From NCBI GenBank assembly GCA_964419225.1, contig CAYQPF010000002.1, positions 1 through 64,000 on the forward strand: a DNA stretch of 64,000 nucleotides, in the 5' to 3' direction. Under the pieces are notes generated by a model, which saw nothing but the letters and a program-made list of their open reading frames with translations, had not been told where the DNA came from and did not search any database. Origin of the DNA: CAYQPF01 sp964419225 (GTDB taxonomy: Bacteria; Cloacimonadota; Cloacimonadia; Cloacimonadales; CAYQPF01). Positions 44,724 to 52,420 of the stretch are shown piece after piece. A program made the position numbers and the translations under genes. Position 1 is the stretch's first letter. Each line of letters begins with the position of its first letter.

Positions 44724-45155
44724 ATGAGTAAAAGTTGCCCCATTTCCCAGATCCAGGTTTCTGAAACAGTTGTACGTTTAAATGCGTTATGGACGGTTTT
44801 GTCCTTAATTGGGATCTATTTTTATCCCTGGATCGTCTCTCTGTTGATCGTGGATTTTTTTATCCGAGGTTTTTGGAATCCTAGGAATAGTTTGTTCAGT
44901 AAATTTAGTTGTCTGGTTGTGAAAATTCTCAAACTGAAATCCAAGACTACCAATGGGGGACCGAAGATCTTTGCCGCCAAGATTGGTTTTTTGATGAGTT
45001 CAATAATTTTATTTTGCTTTCTTTTTGCTCTTACTATTCCTTTCTATGTCTTCTGGATTATGATCATGGTTTGTGCATGCCTGGAAGCTTTCCTGGGTTA
45101 TTGTGTCGGCTGCCAACTGTATTCGATATTAGGCTCAGTTTTTAAATGGAGATAA
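44724..45155 (+). CDS. DUF4395 family membrane protein
   Basis: 143 residues with four membrane segments. SETVVRLNALWTVLSLIGIY, DFFIRGFWNPRNSLF and ACLEAFLGYCVGCQLYSIL match the DUF4395 pattern. The conserved CVGC cysteine pair at the end may be redox-active or metal-binding; DUF4395 is often found near thioredoxin-like or rhodanese-like genes, though none is adjacent here. The start follows TTTTAGGAGGAATA. Confidence 0.82.
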   Translation: MSKSCPISQIQVSETVVRLNALWTVLSLIGIYFYPWIVSLLIVDFFIRGFWNPRNSLFSKFSCLVVKILKLKSKTTNGGPKIFAAKIGFLMSSIILFCFLFALTIPFYVFWIMIMVCACLEAFLGYCVGCQLYSILGSVFKWR

Positions 45156-45164
45156 TTGCCGCAA

Positions 45165-45213
45165 GGGACATAACACACCTCCCCCGCGTAGCGGGGGAGG
45201 TGTGTTATGTCCC
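45165..45213. repeat. Perfect 23-bp inverted repeat (hairpin element)
   Basis: Two exact 23-base arms (GGGACATAACACACCTCCCC plus CGC, and its complement) around GTA begin ten bases after the DUF4395 gene. There is no T-run. Part of the right arm and the flank recur loosely at 58398-58480 (GGGAGGTGTGTTGTGTCC). It resembles a REP/MITE-like element more than a terminator, though it could act as one. Confidence 0.8.
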
Positions 45214-45294
45214 TGTTGATCAATATTCCTTCCGACAGTTTACACTTGACTCATCACTAGTATGATATCTGTATCATATGCTGGACGCTATTCC

Positions 45295-47439
45295 TCATTT
45301 CAAAAGCAGCATTTTTTTTGTGATGCTTTCATTTGTAGAGTCAGCCCTGTAAAAATATACGCCTGAAGAAAGAGCTTTTCCACTATCATCAGTTCCATTA
45401 AAAAAAACAGAATGATCACCATCCTGCAAATTTTCATTCAACAAAGTTCGAACAAGCTGTCCTTTAATATTGAAAATATCGATTCTGACCTTGCTCTTCT
45501 TATCTAAGTGAAAGCTGATAGTCGTTGAAGGATTGAAGGGATTCGGGCTGTTTTGTTTTAAGGAAAGGGGGCGGAGTGTCTCATTAGTCTGGTCGATAAC
45601 AGGAGCTGCAGAGCAATCGTAAATGCCAAAATGATAATGATCGGCAACAAATATAAAATTCCCCGAGACATCTATGCCTTCAGCAAACCCGGGAGTGTCA
45701 TAATTACCCAGCAATATCGGGTTAGAGGGATTAGAAACATCAAGAATCTGTAAGCCAGAAATTTGTGAGATTATGAAAGCAACATTGTTTTGAATAACAA
45801 CGTCTTTTATCCAGTCGTATGGAAAAAAACAAACTTCTGTCGGGGTTGTGGGATCCGATATATCAATTATATACAAACCAAAAAAAGACTCCGCCAAATA
45901 GGCGTAATTTCCGGATATATAAACACTTTCGATATTAAAATTATCAGGCCAGGGAGATTGAGGTACAAAAAATCCGATTTCAGTAATCTGATTAGCTCCC
46001 GAGATATCATAAATGCCAAAACCTGCTTCACCTAATGCCATATAAGCATAGTTGTTTAAAACGCAGACATCGAGAGAATGTCCGGGAAGCAATTTTGTGT
46101 AAACAATATGAGGATTTGTCTGATCTGAGATATTTATTATATTTAAATAGTATTCGTTGACTACATAAGCATAGTCTCCGGTGACTTTCACTTTTAAGGC
46201 CTCTAAAAGTGAATCGCATGCCCCAATTTCCTGAGGATTAGCAGGATTGGAAATGTCCACAATTCTAAAATAGCCGGAATTGTCGGCAAGATAAACATAA
46301 TTGCCACTTATATCCAGACCAAATATACTTCCATTTACATTAAAATGACCAATTTCCTGAGGAAGAACGGGGTTGGAAACATCAAAAATGTATAGTCCGT
46401 TGTCGTCTTTGGCAACATAAGCAAAATTGTTTACTACCTTAACATCCAGTACTGCACCTGTAAAATTTACATAACCAATTTCATGTGCAGTATATGGGTC
46501 AATTATATCGATTACTCGAAATCCTGACATCCAATCCAATAGATAAGCGGTAGAATTTTGTATCATCAGGTCAAGTGCATCTATGTATTCCAGGGTATTT
46601 ATTAGCATTGGAGATGAATTTTGGATACTAATTACCTGGAGCCCTCCGTAACCATCACCCATATAGATAAAGTCATTAGCTATTGCTATACTTTTGGGAT
46701 TCCCTGTCATTTCAAAGCTATCCGTTAGAAAAGGTGCTGCAGGATTTGAAATATTGATTTTTTTAAAACCGAAATTTGAGATTGCAGCATAAACGAAATT
46801 ATCCTTGATCGCAATATCGATAGCATCTACAAGATTACATGAACCTAGTTCAAGGGGGTTATAAGGGTTTGTAATATCCATAATATGTAGAGAACCATTA
46901 ACTAAATACGCATAATTATTTTGGACGATTATATTCTTAAAAGGATGATTACAGGATGCACATTGCACAATATTCATCGGGTCTGACACATTGAGAATAA
47001 ACATTGTATTCATACTCGACACATACGCATAATCACCCTGAATAGTGATATGATAAACTTCACCAGGAATATCAAAGTGATTTATTTCCTCTGGATTCAC
47101 TGGATCTGATACATCAATAACCCGAATACCTGCTTCATAGTCTGCCACATAAACTATATTTTCACGTACTGCAAGACCTAATGCTATATCAGGGGTATCA
47201 TAATAACCAACTTCCTGTGGAGATGCCGAATTGGATATGTCCAAAATCCTTAACCCTGTGTGACGTGTAGTAAGGTACGCATAGTTGCCTGAAATTACAA
47301 AATCAGATGGTGCATCCCAGACTTTTAAAGAACTACTTACCAATGAAACATTATTGTTGGTGTCCTGGGCATAAATTGTTACTGAAATTGCCAATAATAG
47401 AGCAATCATTAAGACTAAATATAAACATAATTTTGGCAT
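45295..47439 (-). CDS. LVIVD-repeat surface protein with T9SS-type sorting domain
   Basis: 714 residues, a paralogue of the protein at 25121-27277. After a signal peptide (YLVLMIALLLAISVTIYA), about thirteen LVIVD repeats follow (GNYAYLTTRHTGLRILDISN, ENIVYVADYEAGIRVIDVSD). The C-terminal domain reads NSPNPFNPSTTISFHL, IFNIKGQLVRTLL, LSSGVYFYR and KKMLLLK, the FlgD-like T9SS-type sorting signal. It is likely exported and displayed on the surface. The start follows GGAGGATGT. Binding partner unknown. Confidence 0.88.
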   Translation of the reverse strand: MPKLCLYLVLMIALLLAISVTIYAQDTNNNVSLVSSSLKVWDAPSDFVISGNYAYLTTRHTGLRILDISNSASPQEVGYYDTPDIALGLAVRENIVYVADYEAGIRVIDVSDPVNPEEINHFDIPGEVYHITIQGDYAYVSSMNTMFILNVSDPMNIVQCASCNHPFKNIIVQNNYAYLVNGSLHIMDITNPYNPLELGSCNLVDAIDIAIKDNFVYAAISNFGFKKINISNPAAPFLTDSFEMTGNPKSIAIANDFIYMGDGYGGLQVISIQNSSPMLINTLEYIDALDLMIQNSTAYLLDWMSGFRVIDIIDPYTAHEIGYVNFTGAVLDVKVVNNFAYVAKDDNGLYIFDVSNPVLPQEIGHFNVNGSIFGLDISGNYVYLADNSGYFRIVDISNPANPQEIGACDSLLEALKVKVTGDYAYVVNEYYLNIINISDQTNPHIVYTKLLPGHSLDVCVLNNYAYMALGEAGFGIYDISGANQITEIGFFVPQSPWPDNFNIESVYISGNYAYLAESFFGLYIIDISDPTTPTEVCFFPYDWIKDVVIQNNVAFIISQISGLQILDVSNPSNPILLGNYDTPGFAEGIDVSGNFIFVADHYHFGIYDCSAAPVIDQTNETLRPLSLKQNSPNPFNPSTTISFHLDKKSKVRIDIFNIKGQLVRTLLNENLQDGDHSVFFNGTDDSGKALSSGVYFYRADSTNESITKKMLLLK

Positions 47440-47578
47440 ACATCCTCCAATCCGGATTTCTTATTATAATTTTTTAAAGCATAAAGTATTCCATAATTTT
47501 ATAAAGCAGTTATAAATTAATTCTTAAAATAACCAATTGATCTAAAAAGGTAGGCAATCTCCTGATGTAGGTAATTAG

Positions 47579-48409
47579 TTACTTCTTAAATAAGGACAAT
47601 AAAAATAACATCGAGCACAATAGCCCTATCGTAGCTCCGGTGGCAGTATTAAGATAGAAAGAGAGCACTAAGCCGACTAACCCTGAGATCAAAGAGATAG
47701 CAATACTCACCATATGATAATTCTGGATATTGTTAGTAATATTCCTGGCTGTAGCTGCTGGCAGGATCAGTAAAGAATTGATTATTAAAATACCCACCCA
47801 TCTGATCGAGATGATGACAATTGTAGCGATCAAACAAGTGAAGATGATCTCATTAATTCTGATCCTGATGCCTCTGCTGTAAGCTATCGATGGGGCGATA
47901 CTGAACATCAGAAGCCTGTTAAAAAGGAAGACCCAGGCTACAATAATGATCACAAGCAGGATCAGGATAAGTAAAATCTCCTGAGGAGTAATACTCAACA
48001 AATCACCTATCAGATAAACAGAATATTTGTTGAAATTCCCGCCTTTTGATAATATGACCACTCCAAGGGAAACAAACAAAGACGAGAGAACACCAATCAC
48101 AGTGTCTATGCTGATTCTGGCATATGCTTTAATGAAATGAAACAGGATGGCAAAAAAAATACCGAAACAAAGCATTGCCCAGATAGGGTTGCCCAGACCA
48201 AACAACACTCCTATGGCGATCCCTGTCAAAACGCTGTGTCCGAGTGAGTCGGAGAAGAAGGCCATGCGATTGTTGACGATCATCGTTCCCAGAATGGCAT
48301 AGGCTGGAGCAATCAACAGAATTGCCAACAAAGCATTCTTCATAAATGAATAATGTATCCAGGAAAATGGAAGAAGCATTTCCAACATTTTATATATCTG
48401 CTCCATCAA
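47579..48409 (-). CDS. znuB: Zinc/manganese ABC transporter permease
   Basis: 276 residues with about eight membrane segments, family ABC-3 (ZnuB/MntB/TroC). It shows AYAILGTMIVNNRMAFFSDSLGHSVLTG and RWVGILIINSLLILPAATARN, the conserved SLGH...TG and LLILPAATA segments. It forms the inner-membrane channel. It overlaps znuC by four bases and is last in the operon. Confidence 0.9.
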   Translation of the reverse strand: MMEQIYKMLEMLLPFSWIHYSFMKNALLAILLIAPAYAILGTMIVNNRMAFFSDSLGHSVLTGIAIGVLFGLGNPIWAMLCFGIFFAILFHFIKAYARISIDTVIGVLSSLFVSLGVVILSKGGNFNKYSVYLIGDLLSITPQEILLILILLVIIIVAWVFLFNRLLMFSIAPSIAYSRGIRIRINEIIFTCLIATIVIISIRWVGILIINSLLILPAATARNITNNIQNYHMVSIAISLISGLVGLVLSFYLNTATGATIGLLCSMLFLLSLFKK

Positions 48410-49185
48410 CTTTCTCCCAAATGTGTAAAGATATCAATACCAAAAGTTTCCAGGAAAATTTTGTTCTTAAAGACTTCAGCAGGTTTACCCTGTGCCAGGA
48501 CAGTCTTGTTTAGGAAGATGACATTGTCTGCATATTTGGCGATAGTATCAAGATCGTGTGAAACTATGATCACTGTCAGATCATAGTTATTCCTCAGTTC
48601 TGAGACTAGGTCATAGAATAGTTGCATACCTTTCAGATCAACGCCGGCAATTGGTTCATCCAGTAAGAGAATGTCCGGAACGGGATTCAAAGCCAAAGAA
48701 AGAAGAACCCGCTGCAATTCTCCGATGGAAAGATTACCTAGTTTCCGATTGATCAGGTGGGAAGCCTGTACCTTTTCCAGATTTGCCAGAATGGAATCTT
48801 TTACTTTTTTTTTATATTTAAACCAGACTGGATAATTACTCAAACAGGTAGAAAGAAAGTCGAGAACACTGACCGGTGTATGTCTGTCGAAATCCAGTTT
48901 TTGCGGGATATATCCGATAACAGGTTTACCGGAATGCAGTCCTTTTTTGTCGAGATAATTCAGGTTTCCGGTATGGGGAAGTTCACCGATAATTGCCTTA
49001 AGGAGAGTGGATTTACCGCCTCCATTCGGCCCTATGATGGCAGTTAATTCCCCACAATGAAAATGCATATTGATATCATGAATGATGATATCTCTGCCTA
49101 TTTTTACCTGAAAATCTTCGATCTGAGTACAGCAAAGCCCGCATTGATTGCGGCTGGAAGGCTTTTCGTGACTGCAGGAGTTCAT
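48406..49185 (-). CDS. znuC: Zinc ABC transporter ATP-binding protein with Cys-rich N-terminus
   Basis: 259 residues. Walker A GPNGGGKST, the Q-loop YIPQKLD, signature LSIGELQRV, Walker B DILLLDEP and the switch His in VSHDLDTI are all present. About 20 residues precede the usual start (CSHEKPSSRNQCGLCCTQ) and hold four cysteines and a histidine, suggesting a metal-binding tail. The start has GGAG nearby. The upstream gap from znuA contains a dispersed repeat element. Confidence 0.9.
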   Translation of the reverse strand: MNSCSHEKPSSRNQCGLCCTQIEDFQVKIGRDIIIHDINMHFHCGELTAIIGPNGGGKSTLLKAIIGELPHTGNLNYLDKKGLHSGKPVIGYIPQKLDFDRHTPVSVLDFLSTCLSNYPVWFKYKKKVKDSILANLEKVQASHLINRKLGNLSIGELQRVLLSLALNPVPDILLLDEPIAGVDLKGMQLFYDLVSELRNNYDLTVIIVSHDLDTIAKYADNVIFLNKTVLAQGKPAEVFKNKIFLETFGIDIFTHLGES

Positions 49186-49193
49186 GATAGCTC

Positions 49194-49345
49194 CAGTGTG
49201 CAGTGGACTGTGTGCAGTGGGCAGAAGGTTCTACTTTCCCCCACTCTTCCCAAGTTCTGGATCAGAAAATGGGTTGTTGCTCTCTCGTGCCCACTGACCC
49301 CTGACACCTGACCCCTGACACCTGATCTCGGGGTGAGTTGAAGTA
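49194..49345. repeat. Heptamer array and composite element between znuA and znuC
   Basis: Heptamers of the CAGTGTG/CAGTGGG type at 49194-49224 reach almost to the znuC ribosome site. Bases 49255-49340 are the reverse complement of the element at 22194-22282, including a TCAGG heptamer array and the shared block ACCCATTTTCTGATCCAGAA. Confidence 0.7.
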
Positions 49346-49414
49346 TTGAGGATGCTTTTCCCAACACAAATCCTGTACAATAATTTTCATCCATTTCTCT
49401 TAAATACTCGTTCA

Positions 49415-50296
49415 TCATCTTAATGCCTCTTTTAACACAGCCAGATTGGATTCCATGATCTTTTCATAGGCATCAATTTGAATCGAACCTGTAACGCCAG
49501 GATCTAAGGTATAGATTTTTAACTTTGTTTCTTTTCCGATCGTTTCTGCAGACTTGGCAGGATATTGTGGTTCAGCAAAGATAGCTTTGACCTTTGTTTT
49601 GTGAATCAGATCAATGGTCCGGGATAATTCCCCGGCTGAAGGCTGAGAACCTGGTTCACGCTCAATGACTGTAATAATATTCAGATCAAATTCCTTCGCA
49701 AAGTAGGGGAAAGCCTCATGGAAAGTTATTATATCTCTATTTTTTATTTCTGCCAGTTCCATATGCATCTTGGTTTTTAATTCGGTTAATCTGACTATAT
49801 ATTGTTCTGTGTTTGCCTGGTATTGCTTTTTATGGATCGGATCTAATTGCTGCAGTTTGCTACTGATATTCTCAACCTGGGTAATCGCATTTGAAATACT
49901 GACCCAAAAATGAGGATTGGTTACTCCATTTGCGACAATTGGTTTGATCTTTGCTGATGAATCTATGATCTTGTCTTCTGACAGCAGTGAAACTGCTTTC
50001 CCAAGAAAACTCTCCATGCCTCCGCCATTGATAATAAGGATATTTGTTGTTTCGAGTACTTTCATATCTTCAGGAGTCAGAGAATAATCATGCAGACAGC
50101 CCGTTGCTGGTTTGGTCAGGTTATTTATTTTTACATCAGGCACGTCTTTGGCAATATTCAGAGTAAAGATATAAATAGGGTAGAAGGATGTGGTTATGTT
50201 CAGATTTTTCTTTTCTACAGATGCTTTAGTACAGGACAGAATTTGAAAAAGCATAATTAGTATGAGTAGGAACTTACTGAGTTTTACAATTTTCAC
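49415..50296 (-). CDS. znuA: Zinc ABC transporter substrate-binding lipoprotein
   Basis: 293 residues, cluster A-1 binding protein with lipobox ILSC. Metal ligands expected from the family are visible: His in CLHDYSLTP, His in NPHFWVS, His in FHEAFPYF and Asp in TLDPG. The His-rich loop of typical ZnuA is missing. It delivers zinc (or manganese) to ZnuB. Its 5' end overlaps the regulator gene by 23 bases, so the two are co-translated. Confidence 0.9.
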   Translation of the reverse strand: MKIVKLSKFLLILIMLFQILSCTKASVEKKNLNITTSFYPIYIFTLNIAKDVPDVKINNLTKPATGCLHDYSLTPEDMKVLETTNILIINGGGMESFLGKAVSLLSEDKIIDSSAKIKPIVANGVTNPHFWVSISNAITQVENISSKLQQLDPIHKKQYQANTEQYIVRLTELKTKMHMELAEIKNRDIITFHEAFPYFAKEFDLNIITVIEREPGSQPSAGELSRTIDLIHKTKVKAIFAEPQYPAKSAETIGKETKLKIYTLDPGVTGSIQIDAYEKIMESNLAVLKEALR

Positions 50297-50702
50297 AGAT
50301 CCCTCCTAAGATAATTTTCAGATCTTTAGTTTGTGTTCCTGGTGCGTAACCCGAGATTCTTAAATAATCATCTACACTCAGCTGGGCCAGACAGGTGATA
50401 TGATGACAGGAATTACAGATAAAGTGAGGATGCAGTGGATTATGCTGACAAGCCATTTCAAAGAATTGGGTGCCTTCGGATTCAGTGATCAGCCTGAGTA
50501 ATCCTTTCGAGACAAGTGTATTGATAAACCTGTAAAGAGTAACCAGATCAATGTTGTCTTGTTGCAACAGGCTTTCATATATATCATTAGCCGTAAAAGG
50601 TTTCTGAAAAGCCAGAATGCTGTCCAGCATGATCTGCCTTTGCTTGGTAATACGAATATTAAGACTCTTAAAGATCTCTTTTCCTGCACATTGTTCCTGC
50701 AT
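50274..50702 (-). CDS. zur: Fur-family regulator, probably Zur
   Basis: 142 residues. Winged helix RITKQRQIMLDSILAFQKPF..DIYESLLQQDNIDLVTLYR, then the metal-binding dimerisation domain with HPHFICNSCHHITC and the C-terminal cysteines CENC. The gene order with znuA, znuC and znuB supports zinc-dependent repression of this operon. ATG 50702 follows GGAGGATAT; the longer frame from 50774 would cross the putative operator. Confidence 0.88.
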   Translation of the reverse strand: MQEQCAGKEIFKSLNIRITKQRQIMLDSILAFQKPFTANDIYESLLQQDNIDLVTLYRFINTLVSKGLLRLITESEGTQFFEMACQHNPLHPHFICNSCHHITCLAQLSVDDYLRISGYAPGTQTKDLKIILGGICENCKTQ

Positions 50703-50740
50703 ATATCCTCCAAGGACAAAATAATAAATCCTGGAATATA

Positions 50741-50755
50741 TGCAAGTTATTTGCA
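50741..50755. promoter_or_regulatory. Candidate Zur operator
   Basis: TGCAA-GTTAT-TTGCA is a perfect inverted repeat 39 bases before the regulator start. This is the position expected for an autoregulatory Zur site, but I cannot match it to a known consensus. Confidence 0.35.
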
Positions 50756-51120
50756 AAAAGATCTCACATATCAATTGTACTGAGAATAATCTAACCTTAA
50801 TAAGAACCTGGCAAAAAATATGAATTTTTATATAACAACCATCCTATATCCTTGGATAATATACTATACTCACATTAATGCAAATTAAAAAATCTGTCTG
50901 GAGTCAAGACATATTAGTTTTTATTTTATATTGGTTAACGTATAATCATAAATAATCAAAAAAAAAATCAAAAAAGTCTCTGATTTTCTCATTTTTTTAA
51001 AATAGCATCTCTCTAGCTCCTTACTAGCTTCCCTTTAGGTTGTCTTTTGATTATGTCTCAACTATAAAAAAGTGTTATTGTTACAAAATTACCGAAAATC
51101 TAAACCAATATTTCCAAATA

Positions 51121-51197
51121 ATCTCTCCTGCCTACTGCCCACAGCACACTGAAATAGCTTCAGCCAGATTGTAAAGATTCTACTGCACAGTTCGGGT
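51121..51197. repeat. Dispersed repeat, copy 1 (partner at 55296-55368)
   Basis: Heptamers (CCTACTG, CCCACAG, CACACTG) are followed by ATAGCTTCAG and AAAGAT(T)CTACTGCA, shared with the region at 55296-55368. CTACTGCACAGTTCGGGTT recurs at 52321-52340. Confidence 0.6.
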
Positions 51198-51219
51198 TAA
51201 AGCTTCAATTCTCTTTCCT

Positions 51220-51263
51220 TGTCCATATAGTCCATACTATCTATTTAGTCCATTTTGTCCATT
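51220..51263. repeat. Nonanucleotide array (reverse TGGAC type)
   Basis: Reads GTCCATATA, GTCCATACT, ..., GTCCATTTT, GTCCATTTC on the plus strand, the complement of ATGGACNNN. The unit phase is interrupted once. Confidence 0.65.
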
Positions 51264-51371
51264 TCACATCACTCAATCCCTTCCCTAACAACTAATTCAT
51301 CTTCTTCCTTGACTTTTCCCCCAACTTATAAAACTCTCTCTGAGGATTTAAGATTTTCAGGAGATATAATT

Positions 51372-52160
51372 ATGGAACGGAAATTCCTTTTTGATACAGT
51401 AGTAGCAGATTATGCTCAGGCACGACCGGGTTATCCGCAGCAAATGCTGGATGATTTCTTTTCAGCTTCGGGTATACAGAGTGGTTGCCGGGTGTTGGAG
51501 ATTGGCTGCGGAGCAGGACAGGCAACAGAATTACTGATCAGTAATAAAATGAAAATTACGGCTGTAGAAATAGGCCGGAACATGACAGAGCATGCCAGTC
51601 AACGCTTTTCCTTTTATCCTGATTTTAAAGTCTATAATTCTGCCTTTGAAGATTATAAAGGTGACCGCGATTCCTTTGACCTGGTATTTTCTGCTTCCGC
51701 CTTCCATTGGGTAGATCAGGAAGTCGGTTATAAAAAAGCATATAATCTCCTGAAACCGAATGGCTGGTTAATGCTTTGCTGGAATAGTAACCGTGATGAA
51801 CAGAAACAGGATACAGAACTATATGAAAAAATCCAGTCAGCTTATACTGAAATAATTCCAGAAATGTCGGAAAACAAGAAAAACAAAATGCACCAGCATG
51901 AGACAAGAATTGAGAATATAACCAAGGATGAACTCTTTACTCAACCCCTATACTTGACCTATCCCTACGAAAGAACCTTGAACTCAGAGGAATACACCCG
52001 GCTCATGGGTACATATTCTGATCATATTCAGCTTGAAGAAAGCAAACGCGACCAGCTATTCGAGCGGATCTCCGAACTGATAAAAAACAATAATGATCAG
52101 ATCATCCTGAATTATGAAGTTAAGGTTTATCTATCCAAGAAACTGGAACGCCGGCTTTAG
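51372..52160 (+). CDS. Class I SAM-dependent methyltransferase
   Basis: 262 residues. Motif I VLEIGCGAGQATELL lies near residue 43, an acidic end of strand 2 at AVEIG, and the motif IV region LVFSASAFHWVDQEVGY, all in keeping with the methyltransferase-11/25 group. The substrate is unknown. The ATG at 51372 follows CAGGAGATATAATT. The last five codons and the stop lie within a copy of a dispersed 43-bp element, so the natural C-terminus may have been replaced. Confidence 0.85.
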   Translation: MERKFLFDTVVADYAQARPGYPQQMLDDFFSASGIQSGCRVLEIGCGAGQATELLISNKMKITAVEIGRNMTEHASQRFSFYPDFKVYNSAFEDYKGDRDSFDLVFSASAFHWVDQEVGYKKAYNLLKPNGWLMLCWNSNRDEQKQDTELYEKIQSAYTEIIPEMSENKKNKMHQHETRIENITKDELFTQPLYLTYPYERTLNSEEYTRLMGTYSDHIQLEESKRDQLFERISELIKNNNDQIILNYEVKVYLSKKLERRL

Positions 52161-52187
52161 CCGGTAATTCCGTATGCTTTAGCTTAC
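52145..52187. repeat. 43-bp dispersed hairpin repeat, copy 2, overlapping a gene end
   Basis: The reverse complement of 11758-11800 with about two differences. It covers the final codons GAA CGC CGG CTT TAG of the methyltransferase. Confidence 0.8.
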
Positions 52188-52420
52188 GGGAAAACTTACT
52201 TTTCCTCCTCACTACTCTCTAAGGATCACTTAATTTCTGTTTTCCAACATTTGAAGAAATTTCTTTTTCCGAAGTCAAGGACATTAGCAGTAGGCAAATT
52301 TGAAAAGTCCAACTTGTTCAGCTACTGCACAGTTCGGGTTTAACTCCAGAAAGCTTGTTGGAAAATCCATCTTGTGATGCCAGAGAATATGCTCCATGCT
52401 GAAAGTGCTGGATTCTAGTA

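Larger units (their letters stand above)
50703..51371. other. Gene-free region between zur and the methyltransferase
   Basis: It includes a candidate operator at 50741-50755, a long AT-rich stretch with nothing recognisable (50800-51100), a dispersed repeat at 51121-51197 and a TGTCC nonamer array at 51220-51263. A frame opening at 51255 continues into the methyltransferase but reads through the repeats and has no ribosome site. Confidence 0.5.

Noticed and set aside
49182..49418. A 78-codon frame between znuA and znuC
   Set aside because: Most of it reads through the heptamer array and composite repeat (VRGQVSGVSGH, LHTVHCTLELS). Only the first 25 codons are outside the repeats.
51255..51371. 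An N-terminal extension of 39 residues on the methyltransferase
   Set aside because: It is Ser/Thr-rich, reads through the end of a TGTCC nonamer array and lacks a ribosome site; the ATG at 51372 has AGGAG.
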